A stretch of 64,000 bases of DNA from Theodoxus fluviatilis (lineage: Eukaryota > Mollusca > Gastropoda > Cycloneritida > Neritidae), in contig JAWQFJ010002780.1 in NCBI GenBank assembly GCA_034096865.1, positions 184,010 to 248,009 on the forward strand, written 5' to 3'. Every line of letters starts with the position of its first letter. Within the stretch, counting starts at the first letter, position 1. Below, in pieces: positions 1-64,000 of this stretch. The notes beneath the pieces are model-generated. The model saw only the letters and a list, made by a program, of their open reading frames with translations, was not told where the DNA came from and did no database searches. Both the position numbers and the translations under genes were made by a program.

Positions 1-175
1 ATGGGACTGCTGGTTTTGCTATTTTGAAAAACAAAACAAAACAACAAAAAAGAAAACCTCTGTACTTGTTCTCTGGCATTTCATTTGGGCAGTTTAATTT
101 GCGAGGTGAGCCTAATTCTGACCATTCCCCTGTAAGCTCTCTTTGCATAACCCATGCCTTACCTCTCCCTTCCAG

Positions 176-475
176 CGACTCCTGCATTCTCTCCGCGTGG
201 AGACTGAGGCGGAAGCGGAAGCAGGTGAGGGAAGCTCTGACGACTACGAGTCAGGTGACACGGGGGACACAGGGGAGACAATCGAGCAAATCAAGCCACC
301 CCTGCCGCCTGACCACCCCACCCTGGACCGTCCAATTTCGTCACGGGAAGATGTGACGTCATCGCACTCGGACGACGACGTAACGCGGGCGACGTCATCA
401 GACCAGATAGAGAAAGCGCAGGTGGAGGTGAGCATCAAGCCACCTGATGACAACGAGGAAGTGGCGCACGTCTAA
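176..475 (+). CDS. 3'-terminal coding exon of an unidentified gene
   Basis: An acceptor (pyrimidine-rich stretch ending CCAG at 175) opens a frame of 99 codons beginning RLLHSLRVETEAEAEAGEG and ending EEVAHV at a TAA. The peptide is acidic, rich in Glu, Asp, Ser and Thr, with no membrane segment or recognisable domain. It looks like a disordered C-terminal tail. The exon joins in phase 0 if this frame is right. Upstream exons lie outside the window, so the gene cannot be named. It is convergent with the RBM5/10 gene. An alternative basic frame overlaps it, but it has no stop-proximal logic and reads like a shadow. Confidence 0.45.
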   Translation, partial: RLLHSLRVETEAEAEAGEGSSDDYESGDTGDTGETIEQIKPPLPPDHPTLDRPISSREDVTSSHSDDDVTRATSSDQIEKAQVEVSIKPPDDNEEVAHV

Positions 476-3400
476 GAGCCACTTCCGGTACGCCAGTAAG
501 TGGCGCAAGTAAAAACCAGGCGACCATTCCAGTCTGTGTTGATGTATGTATTGTGCATTTAGGAGGGCTGCCACTCTCGCCAAATTAATTTGTGTCTTGG
601 TGACTTGGCCTCTCTTCTGTCATGATGAACCATGCTTGTTGATTGGTGCTCGTGTACTGCAACTGTGGACTGCATGTATTGATACAGACGCAGAGTTGAA
701 CTGTGAACTCTCCAGGGCAATGGTTGGGAGAGGCTGAGATTGCTTCAGATATCTGAGCAACCATTCCCAGCATATGTCCTTTCATAATTCTTGAGGTAGA
801 AAAGGAATGCAATTAAGAATATCATTAAAAATACATGAATTCTGGTTATGCAATATACCAATATGCGGATGCATAGTCATTGATGACAAAGTGTTACTGA
901 TTGTGGAAATGTTGTTTGAAAGACATGGAGCGTGCCAAAATAAGATAGTCGTATATATTCTTTCCTATGTGAAATGAAATAATTTTCGGTACTATATACA
1001 AGGAAGAGGTCAATCCATAGTTATACACTCTGAACACAATGAAGATGTGTAGTGTCTGGAGTTCTACAATGCTTTTACCATGAATATGCCGCCAGTTTTT
1101 TTGTTTTGGTTTTTAATCCATTGAGCAGTTGAAAATTGAGTGTGTAATAGTCGCCTTACCTGATGTCAGGTGCATGTAATTTCATTAAACTTAACGACTC
1201 CAAGTTGAAACTAGCTACAATAAATGTGCACCAATCATTTTGAATCATTCCACTTTAGGGGAGAAAAGGTTTGTAATCTGTAGAATTTATACGTTGCATT
1301 ATTGCTCACGTCCTTTTAACACGGCACATCTGAAGCGAATGTTTTATATTTTTTCTGGAGAAGACGAAGTTACTTACGTTATGCATGATGAGATGTAGTT
1401 TTTCCACAGTGTTTATCGCAAGATGAGCAAGGACCCAAGCTCACTTGTGTGATTTTGTGTACGGAAAACACTGCACAGGAATACACAAGCATGTTTGTGT
1501 GCGTGTGTGAGCGTGGGCTAGCGTATATGCTGTGGTATGTGTGTTCGTTCATGAGCGCATGTTAACAATCATTTTTATGTAGATGAAACAACAACAATAG
1601 TAGTCAGGGGAAAGGTCATCAAAGCTTGCAGATTAATTCACGAATGGTCTCCTTCCGCCAGTGAAATTATAATTCATCTGTCATATCAACTGGGATGACT
1701 TGCCCAATAACTCGCTTTGCTTCTTGAAAGTAGAGGGCATTCAGAGAAATCCGAGGAAATATGTTTACATGGTATATGTTTGTTTATTTGGAATTCGTTG
1801 CAAACTCACCAAGAAGATTGAACACACGATGCTTACATATTATCTGATTCATGGTATACGAGAAAAGAAAATGGTGGTGGTAGAATCAGCGTACTACACC
1901 GAGTTAGCTCTGCTGCATGATCCAGATGTGATTTCCTTGCGATGAGGTGATCTTTGAAACAGGTTGTGATAGTAATCAAAGGACGGAAAAGAGACTGCAA
2001 TATTTTTGCTCAGAGTACCCGAGAGACTTTGTCTTCTGTCGTACTCGTAACCGATTTTGCTACTCTTGAATTATCAACATCAACGTAAATGTACAGTCAA
2101 GTGGATTTAGTATAATTTTTAGGATTTCTTCTCGTTCATCTCACCTGCTGAACACATGAAGTGTACAAGGTGGCATTAAAATATGTATTCAAGTTTTGTC
2201 CATTAACGCAAACTTTCCGGGGGGAAAAGAGCTTCCTAATAACAACTAGTCCTAATAGCTGTGAATGAAAGAGTGACTCGGCTTGAGAGTCTGACACAGG
2301 TGGAGACAGTACAAATGAAAAGCAAGGCAATCAGTCCAATTACCTGCTATCACAGACAGACCATTAACGAAGTTGACTCTGTAGCAAGTGAAACAAAAGC
2401 CGAGGTTATAAAAAGTCGCTTAAAATTGCAGAGAGTCAGGTGCTGAGTAAAAACAAGACTGTTTGAGGAAGAATTCCAGTGGACGATAATTGTCAATGAT
2501 CCGGTATTTAAAGCGACTTTTTGCTCCGTTATTTTTGTTTCGCCAGGCAGAGTTCATCAATCAACATTGATCTGAGAGAGGATGATTACGCAGCTCTACA
2601 GAGCTTCTGTAGTCTAGTCTATCACGTATCAGTGCAACCGTTCTGATGACAGGTTCATGTCGTGGTAATGATCGTTTCCTGGCTTGTAGTACCTACAATT
2701 TTGACATGGAAGGCCCACATAGTGCAGTGTGAAATCTTTGCTGAAATCGTCGACGACTTCATTGCAGTGATTGAACTGAAGACTTACCAGCTCGGTGTTC
2801 GTGAATTTGCCTATAGCATTAGAAGGAAATGGAACGTGGTTGCCATCAATATGCTGTCAGAAGCAGGTTCAATACCTTCGAATGAACGACTGAAAGTAAA
2901 CAGAAAGTGATCAAAATAATATGAGAACAACTTCTAAGGCCGTGCAATAGCTTTGTGTTTTTATGTTCATTAAAAGTTTATATTGTAGCAGCATTTGCTT
3001 CACTTTGATCATGTACCATGTTCCTGTTCAATGAAGTGTGTTCAATTTTGCTATATGACTTGCGCATGCATGTGTACGTCCACTCCTGCCTTAAATTTGG
3101 TTTCGTGAAAGAGTTGATTTGCATACCTCTCTCTCGCCGACATCAGCCTAAGGTTGTGTTTTTTGTAAGTCATGTTTGGTCTCGTGTTGTCTCTGAAACA
3201 ATTATTACGGGTGAGTTTTTATTAAAGTCTTTAAGTCTATTTTTCTATCACAATACGACTTTGCTAAAGGTCATTTGGTCTTTTCTGCATATCCAATGAC
3301 GCGTATCCGAGCCTTCGATTCGACTACACTGCTTTTCTACAGCTTTCATTTTCTTCGTTTTCAGTTACAAATGTAGTCATGGTATTGTAAATACAGTTTC

Positions 3401-4048
3401 GAAACGATTGCAGTGGAATGTTGCAGTCAAAGTAATTAGTCGTGAAAATTTTGCTGTTCACAAGTTGTTGTCATTAGTAAACCACAAGCAGTGTATTGTG
3501 AATATATCGACGTGTGATGTTGTTACGAAGCAGTATGAGTTATGTACATATTGGTTCCTGTAAGGATACTCTAAGAGACTGAACAATCAAAACCAGGTAA
3601 GAACTAAATGCAACTTTAAAATGTAATAGACAGTCTTATCCCTCTATAATCCAAATGAATTTCGAATAACGTTTGCTAGAGATTTCCGACAGAATATGTC
3701 CTGTACATCTGCTACAATCTTGCACTTGTTTCAAGCGACGGAGCTTTCCCAGTTTTCTACTGACTGGCGTGCCGACAAAAATGTTCAGAAAGAGGCCACT
3801 CGTTCTTGGTCTACAAAGTGCTATTGCAGTAGTTGTTGCCAACAATAATCAAGCGTCCAGATGTGTGGTGAGCTTGGCCATTCAGCTTACATGCGTGTAC
3901 TATCTGTCCAGTCGTGTCCTCTTCATCTCTGCTTTGTATCTTGCCCTCATCAATTACATCCATTCCCTTTATTTCCGTAATCAGCTCATCAACCTTCCAG
4001 TATCCCCACGATGGTTCAAGATGTGTACGTATTACCCCCACCCCCCGC
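476..4048. other. Intergenic / possible 3' UTR, no gene recognised
   Basis: This stretch follows the stop of the left-hand exon. It contains only short random frames, and none carries a domain or paired splice sites that I could support. An AATAAA hexamer at 1219-1224 could serve the plus-strand gene. Base composition is AT-rich and ordinary. No tandem array or inverted repeat was obvious. Confidence 0.5.
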
Positions 4049-4088
4049 ACATGCGCGCGCGCACGCGCACACACACACACACACGCAC
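4049..4088. repeat. (CG)/(CA) dinucleotide microsatellite
   Basis: An alternating purine-pyrimidine run passes from CG/GC units into CA units. It is a Z-DNA-prone simple repeat. Short frames across it are low-complexity artefacts. Confidence 0.85.
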
Positions 4089-4162
4089 TTTTCTTCTTTT
4101 TCTTTCTTATGTCTCATCGACATCAGTCGTCCCTTCCTTGGCCAACTGCATATTATTTACAA

Positions 4163-4345
4163 TGGGTGGATGATGTTTTATGGCCCATCATCCTTTGAAG
4201 GCGGTGTAAAAGGTCAGTAACTATTCAGATGACTGGTGTGGACTGGAGTCTGAGCAAATGAAGACTCCATCCATCTGTTACGATTTGCATAGAGAGGTGC
4301 GGTGGGCCTTTTCTTTCTCCCGTTTCCCAGGGAGAGTCCATCATA
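4163..4345 (+). repeat. Interspersed repeat B, copy 1 (diverged)
   Basis: It begins with the family signature GGATGATGTTTTATGGCC followed by a 'CATCATCCTTTGAAGGC' variant, and ends near a GAGGTGCGGTGGGCC block that matches the 3' part of better copies. It is heavily diverged, so the limits are approximate. Confidence 0.45.
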
Positions 4346-4539
4346 AGAGTCGCATGCTTTGCCAAAACATTTGCACTCATGGGGTTGTGCAATAAAGTAT
4401 TTAGGATGGACAGTTAAAGAAAGACCTCCACATTGTTGGATATATTCTGCATCAGTCGTTTCATTTTACCTTAAGGGTATACGTCAGAGACTGTGCCCAC
4501 ACAATATTACCCATTAGCCTCATGACTTCGAGCTGGGTT

Positions 4540-4722
4540 GGGTGGTTGGGGGTGAGAAGTGACCCATGCGTCTCCCAATGCGATTAGTAAGAGGCGAATA
4601 ATTTAGGGACGTCGTGACTTGATTTGTCCTTACTCTAGACAGTTCCTGTGGTTTTCATGCTCAGTTGTCTTACATAGCCTGCAAAGGCTGATAGGCTGTA
4701 TAACTCTATCCATCCATCGAGT
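4540..4722 (-). repeat. Interspersed repeat B, copy 2 (inverted)
   Basis: Read on the minus strand this matches the family. It has ATGGATGGATAGAG, then CCTATCAGCCTTTG, and the distal CAAATCAAGTCAC, ATTCGCCTCT and GGGAGACGC blocks. It is the only copy of seven in this orientation. Confidence 0.6.
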
Positions 4723-4807
4723 TGGGGGGAAGACTGTGACTGTGCCCTGCAGCTACGGTGACCGCGTGTTGTCACAAGCAATTAATTTGGACTGCAAACT
4801 AGTTTTC

Positions 4808-4985
4808 CAGATGGATGGAGCTTCACGGCCGATCGGCCTTTAGGCTATTCAAGGCCATTGATCATGAAGAATCAGAGTTGATTAGGAGGAAGTCGTGATA
4901 TCCCTAATCATTCGACTCTTACGAAATGCATATGGATATGCGGTGGGTCTATTCTTACCCTCAACCTACAGGGGTGTAGTTTACT
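4808..4985 (+). repeat. Interspersed repeat B, copy 3
   Basis: It starts GATGGATGGAGCTTCACGG and contains GCCTTTAGGCTATTCAAGG. It ends with the family's GCGGTGGGTCTATTCTTACC and a CAGGGG tail. It lies head-to-head with the inverted copy just upstream. Confidence 0.65.
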
Positions 4986-5227
4986 AGTATACGATACACT
5001 GTCGCATTGCGAAGGACCGACAGCCAGATAGGATACCTCAGGCGGTTACAGTGACGTCTAATATGGTTCAGTATTGTTCAGCACTCTAGTTGAAACACCA
5101 GGTGCCCGTGACTGTAGGGTTACTTGATCACACTGCATTCCAGCATGCGAATTGGTTTGACATGTCCTGCTAGCCTGATATAAAATGAAAATGAGGGCAT
5201 ATGGCCATGGGTGTTCAGTTTGTATAT

Positions 5228-5428
5228 TTGACAATGGATGGATGGATAGAGTTTTATGGCCTATCAACCTTTTTAGGCTATGTAAAGCCATTAAGTTCGA
5301 AAATCACTCGAACAGTTGAGAGTAAACGCAAATCAAGTCGCAGTGTCCCTAGTTATTCGCCTCTGACGAATCGTGTAGGGAGACGCGGTGGGTCAATTCT
5401 TACCCCAAACCCACAGGGGGAGTATATT
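5228..5428 (+). repeat. Interspersed repeat B, copy 4 (good reference copy)
   Basis: The order is GATGGATGGATAGAGTTTTA, TGGCCTATCAACC, a GCAAATCAAGTCGCAGTG block, TATTCGCCTCTGACGAATCG, GGGAGACGCGGTGGGTC and a closing CCCACAGGGGG. No coding frame, poly(A) or clear polymerase III boxes were seen, so the class is unknown (SINE-like size, about 190 bp). Confidence 0.7.
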
Positions 5429-6416
5429 TGACAAGAACTTTTCGTGTTTAAATTATGAAACAAAATGTCACTCCCTATCACCAGTCTCTCTCTTGGGCTC
5501 GAGCTGCACAGAATCCCCCAGTGGTGCCACCAGCAATGTCTCATTGAACAGGCTGTTCAGTCATATACTTGCACTGCAGCTTACGACTGCTGAAACTGCA
5601 CTATTAGAGCAGGTAGAAGTACAAAGTGTGAACATTGTTACCATTGTGAGCTTCATGTCATTGATCTTGTTCAGTTTGTGATCCATTGTAGTTGTCTGCC
5701 TGAACATCACAATGCAAATGTTTTTTCATGTTTTCTTTCTAGTAAATAAAGCTGTACTATGACATCTTTGTTCTGTTCATGTATTGGGAAAGGCATGCCA
5801 TCATATATACATTCTCCATAGGATGCAAGAACACAATTACATCTGCCTAAAAAGTGTGGAGTGCTTTCATCAGCACAAGATCTTGCATGGCAATATTCAG
5901 TGTTTGATGGTCCATCCCCTCCCATGGAGATCACAGGAAGACTGGGAATCTTCATCTTTCAGTGGAGACGACAAGAGGTTAATTGTGCCTTCCAGAAGAT
6001 CTTTAAAAGTGAACTGATACTAGTGGTGAATGAGAAAAGGAAAATGCAGCCACTTGCGTTATGACTCCCCGTGACCAAGCAGGCTTCTTGCCTGCGTCTC
6101 ATCGATTTATCAACCATGACCCTTTCCAACCATGACCCTTTCCATGACCCACTCTTTCCACAGTGTCCTCTTCAAATTCTCCAAGATTGTTTGGGGCATT
6201 CTATTGAAGGCTGAAACGTCAAAGGAGGCAACATCCTGCAATGATCCAACCCCACTTCAAAATGGAACCAAGACATGATGTAATGCTGAGGTTTTTATTT
6301 TCGACAGAACTGACACATCAACATGATTCAAGTGACCATGATTCTGAAGCAACTGTACACAAATTTCATTGGCTTGCCAGGTTAACAGATAAATGCTTTT
6401 TCATGGAAGAGGTGGA
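5429..6416. other. Intergenic, no gene recognised
   Basis: Only short overlapping frames on both strands, without domain signatures. I see nothing that supports a gene here. Confidence 0.5.
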
Positions 6417-6434
6417 GGGGGGGGGGGGGGGGGG
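6417..6434. repeat. Homopolymeric G run
   Basis: Eighteen consecutive G residues follow a GGTGGAG context. Such runs are often length-uncertain in assemblies. Confidence 0.85.
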
Positions 6435-6528
6435 CACATCATGTGCCACCAGAACACCATGGCTGCTGCTGGCACACACGTGAAAAATGTACATGCATGG
6501 AAGTAAGGGAACACAACAATGAATCTCG

Positions 6529-7020
6529 AGGCTTGTTCAGGTGTACAACGCGCTGCATGAGCGCTTCATGTTGGCAATTGAGCGCTCTTTGCCTCTCCTG
6601 AACACCTACAGATTTAGTGCAGCGCTTCACTTGTTAAAGGGGAGGTAAATCTTCTGCGCCCCATGTTGTGTTGATAGACGCGAAGTGTTTTCTTTGCCAC
6701 AGACATCGTTTATGCGCGTTTAAATGTATTCTGCATGAATAAAGTCCACTACTGTGTCATCCTTACTTGCCATTACTCTCGCATACAGGGCGCTTGGGGC
6801 AAATAAAGCCCCGTTCCAGTCCCAAAATGATGTTTCTGAGAGTTATTTTAGCATCGACGGCCAGTGCTGGATCGAAGACGCCATTTTGAAAATGATGCAA
6901 AATCGTCTGAATCATCTCAGATTGGTGATTCATAGCGCTGCTCAGCGCTGAGTGAATCACGCACCAAAATTGCTGTTCAGGAGTGAATCACATGCAGCGC
7001 TGCGCCTCCTGAACAAGCCT
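6529..7020. mobile_element. MITE-like element with about 30-bp terminal inverted repeats
   Basis: The left end AGGCTTGTTCAGG, then CGCGCTGCATG, is the inverse of the right end CATGCAGCGCTG, then CCTGAACAAGCCT. Internal copies of the CCTGAACA motif occur near 6595 and 6975. There is no transposase, so it is non-autonomous. A clear target-site duplication was not visible, so superfamily is not assigned. Confidence 0.65.
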
Positions 7021-8154
7021 TTGGTTCTCCTCCGAGCTTGGAGAAAAGGACTTTAGCTGCAGGTACTTAGTCTTGGTGTCCACTCATTTCCAACAAGCCA
7101 GCAGGGACAGACACTTGCCCACCACACATTAATTCCCACACTGTCATTTCAGTGAGAATTCCCCCAGGTCACTTCTCAGCATCCTGAGAAATCACACTTG
7201 CACAAATGTTCCCAAAGTAAATCTCAAGAAAATTATTCAGTTCTTCCAAACCCATTATTAATGATCATTGTCTAAAAAGGCTTTGTGCTTGGTGGTATTT
7301 GTGATATCTTTGTCCCTTATGTACAGCTCATAGCTTGGAACAGGTTCTAAAGTCTACAATAAGTGAGCAATACTATTTAATTCATTAATAATCCATATTT
7401 CCTCCATCCCACGGACTGAACCACTGCACTGCACCACGCACATAATTGAACACCAAAGCTTGCTCGACTAAATCCACCTGTCAAAAAGACAGGATTTCAA
7501 TAGGTGAGTAGAAGTTCTGGAGTTGATTATGCACCCATGCAGGAGGGGAGACTCCTGAATGTGGGGCTGCCAGGAGCTGGTAAGCTATACAATGAACATG
7601 GTGGGAGGTGGAGGAAGCTCCTTTCAGAAATTCTTTTGTATTTGGTTAGCACATCATAGATGTTGAACTAACATTACTACAGTCACACAGCAAGGAAGGT
7701 GCATCATAAATGTTTACCTTATACATACATGTACATTCATACTTATTCATACATACACAGGACTACAACACACAGTAACAACAAAATGCAGCCGCCAATA
7801 GGGAATCAAAACAAATAATTATTTGCACAGCCTACATCTGAAAGCACAGAGTGGATAACTACATCAAAAAGGTTCTTTTCACCTCAAGTTGTTGAAAGAA
7901 GACTTCTTATCCCATTATGCAGAACCAATACAAGATATATTTCTACTCATCTCATCAAAGAAATGCAATGCCACATAGCACAAAAGCCAAATAATTTATT
8001 ACAGGCTGTGAACAGTCTTCACTTAGCTAGAACTACTGATTTGAAGGAGAGGAAATGATGTTTTGCAAGATGACTAATGTCTAGTTACACCCTATAGCAA
8101 CACTGTTGATTTCTCTGCTTTCAGCAGTAGACATGACTTGCAGCCTTGGCAAAT
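7021..8154. other. Intergenic and distal 3' UTR of the RBM5/10 gene
   Basis: No coding exon, tandem repeat or TE termini were found. A second AATAAA on the minus strand (7995-8000) is an alternative polyadenylation signal for the gene to the right. Confidence 0.45.
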
Positions 8155-8160
8155 TTTATT
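8155..8160 (-). terminator. Candidate polyadenylation signal of the RBM5/10 gene
   Basis: AATAAA on the minus strand, about 290 nt beyond the stop codon. Another copy lies at 7995-8000. Which is used cannot be told from sequence. Confidence 0.35.
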
Positions 8161-8294
8161 TTGATGAACTGTACACATGAAGAATGGTTTTGATATGTAA
8201 CTTGCGCTAGCAAGCACTCAGCAAAAAGGGGAATATCTCTTCAACACACATGACACAATACATACTCAGAATCTTATTTTTCTCAACACATACA

Positions 8295-8417
<123 letters not shown>

Positions 8418-8452
8418 ATACAAAGATAAGTAGAAGAAGAATGCCAACGGAA

Positions 8453-62227
<53,775 letters not shown>

Positions 62228-62268
62228 TTGGTACACTGTTAAAAGAAAATCAGAAAGGAAGACCATGA

Positions 62269-63817
62269 AAACAAGAAGGGCAAAGCTCATGTCTCACATG
62301 CTTGGCCTTTACAAACAACTAAACCTAGCAATGACATCACACTAAGAAATGCTTTACACATTTTCCCTACAAAATACATGTGGCCTTGACCCAAGGTCAA
62401 GGTCATCCAAGGTCATGCAACACAAAGCTGTTAATTCAAGACATAGGAAGCACATTGGTGATTATTGGCACTTTCTACCATGAGATATGGTCACTTTTAG
62501 TGGTTCACTACCCCATTTTGGTCACATTTCATAAGGGTCAAAGTGACCTTGACCTTGATGATATGTGACCAAATGTCTCATGATGAAAGTATAACATGTG
62601 CCCCACATAATGATAATTATTAAGTTTGAAACAGTTATCTTCCATAGTTCAGGGTCAAGGTCACTTCAAAATATGTATACAATCCAACTTTGAAGAGCTC
62701 ATGTGACCTTGACCTTGAAGCAAGGTCAACCAAACTGGTATCAAAAGATAGGTATTACTTTGCCCTATATACCTTTTATAGGTCAGGTATCCAATCTAAA
62801 AAACTTCAGAGAAAATTGAGAAAATGTGAAAAATGGCCGTTTTTTTAACATGTACGGCCCCTGTGACCTTGACCTTGAAGCAAGGTCAAATCGCCATGTA
62901 TGTTTTAGTACGCCTTGTCATCATACACCATCATGCCAAATTGGGTGTTGATAGACTTAAGTCTCCGAGAAAAATCCAACGTTAAAGTTTTTTACCGACG
63001 CCCGAACGGACGACACGGGTGACCTAGTAAAGAAAGTATAACATGTGTACTACAATGTTATGAAGTTTGAAAGAGTTATCTTCCATAGTTCAGGGTCAAG
63101 ATCACTTCAAAATATATATACAATCCAACTTTAAAGACCTCCTGTGACCTTGACCTTGAAGCAAGGTCAAGTCACTATGTATGTTTTTGTACGCCTTGTC
63201 ATCCTACACCATCATGCCTAATTGGGTGTTGATAGACTTAATAGTCTCCGAGAAAAATCCAACGTTAAAGTTTTTTTACAGATTACAGGACGACCGGACG
63301 CCTGAACGGACGCCCGGACGGACGACACGGGTGACCTAGTATGAAAGTATAACATGTGTACTACAATGTTATGAAGTTTGGAAGAGTTATCTTCCATAGT
63401 TCAGGGTCAAGGTCACTTCAAAATATGTATACAATCCAACTTTAAAGAGTTCCTGTGACCTTGACCTTGAAGCAAGGTCAATCAAACTGGTATCAAAAGA
63501 TAGGGATTACTTTGCCCTATATACCATATATAGGTCAGGTATCAATCTCAAAAACTTCAGAGAAAATTGAGAAAATGTGAAAAATGGCTGGTTTTTTGAC
63601 AACATTTACAGCCCCTGAGACCTTGACCTTGAAGCAAGGTCAAGTCACTATGTATGTTTTTTGACGCCTTGTCATCATACACCATCATGCCAAATTGGGT
63701 GTTGATAGACTTTATAGTCTCAGAGAAAAATCCAACGTTAAAGTTTTTTACAGACGCCCGGACGCCTGAAACGGGTGAGTACATAGACTCACTTTTGCTT
63801 CGCATGTGAGTAAAAAA
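62269..63817 (+). repeat. Interspersed repeat A, copy 9 (internally amplified)
   Basis: The start is AACAAGAAGGGCAAAGCTC and the end GCATGTGAGT plus A run, but the copy is about 1.55 kb. The 3' half, from AAAGTATAACATGTG to GACACGGGTGACC, is repeated: junctions with GGGTGACCTAGTA lie at about 63018 and 63333. The first AGGTCA block is partly deleted. Its left end is about 35 bp from the exon 1 acceptor. Confidence 0.83.
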
Positions 63818-64000
63818 ACTCTCTCCATTTTCAATAAGTATTATAAAGAGAAGTTGGCACTGAAGATGGAAGTGGTTCTTCTTGTTATTAATCCATCCTG
63901 GGGTTGAAATGGATTTGATCCAACAAGAACATATGATGAAGATATCAGTTTCCACTTTCAACATCATATTCTCATAATAACAGAAGACTTTACATTGTTG
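63818..64000. other. Unassigned sequence at window end
   Basis: No exon or repeat recognised. The expected 5'-UTR exon of RBM5/10 is not visible here. Confidence 0.5.

Noticed and set aside
1700..2910. Plus-strand frames of 61-82 codons in the left intergenic region.
   Set aside because: Start codons without splice or UTR context, no domain, and composition like the surrounding AT-rich DNA.

Overview
The window looks like part of a large, repeat-rich invertebrate nuclear genome. It is most likely a mollusc, and probably a gastropod. I infer this from a single RBM5/RBM10-type gene spread over more than 54 kb of TE-filled introns, a mixed set of DNA transposons, many CA/GT microsatellites and the overall base composition. 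No ribosomal or mitochondrial marker is present to prove the taxon.

The backbone is one gene on the minus strand: an ortholog of the RNA-binding splicing regulators RBM5 and RBM10. I could trace 22 coding exons, from the ATG at 62227 down to the stop at 8453. Phases are consistent at every junction, and all splice sites are GT-AG except the exon 13 donor. The predicted protein has 936 residues. Domain order is: acidic/Arg-rich N-terminus, RRM1, RanBP2-type zinc finger, RRM2, Gly/Tyr/Gln-rich linker, OCRE domain, C2H2 zinc finger, G-patch. A 5'-UTR exon must lie upstream, because an acceptor sits just before the ATG. At the far left (176-475, plus strand) is what looks like the last coding exon of an unidentified convergent gene. 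The 8 kb between the two gene ends holds only repeats and possible UTRs.

The introns are packed with mobile DNA. (1) 19475-29042: a young, apparently complete LTR retrotransposon in intron 15, antisense to the host gene, with 2.35-kb LTRs and one intact 1500-codon Gag-Pol frame. Its integrase lies upstream of reverse transcriptase, the gene order of Gmr1-type Ty3/gypsy elements, and its Gag carries a SCAN-like domain. (2) Nine copies of a roughly 0.8-kb non-coding repeat ('repeat A'), all in the same orientation. It is built of CTTGACC/AGGTCA motifs and carries two near-perfect palindromes. (3) A smaller interspersed repeat of about 190 bp ('repeat B', seven copies). (4) TTAA-flanked elements: a decayed piggyBac (50154-52681), a piggyBac-like MITE (60341-61423), a 2.4-kb G-terminal element (46387-48786) that split a copy of repeat A, and a degenerate Kolobok-like element (55079-57467). 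The last is nested in a hAT-like element (54893-59251) carrying a BED-finger transposase exon. (5) A hAT-type MITE (36033-36710), another MITE (6529-7020) and two LINE relics.

Tandem repeats are also prominent. There is a 40/41-bp minisatellite at 31285-32405, and a 52/54-bp minisatellite at 33694-35709 that touches exon 13 where its 5' splice site should be. Smaller duplications involve the acceptors of exons 18 and 22. The most interesting signals are the IN-before-RT retrotransposon, the nuclear-receptor-like repeat A with its orientation bias, the nested TTAA insertions with an internal empty-site comparison, and the repeat-altered splice sites of the RBM5/10 gene.
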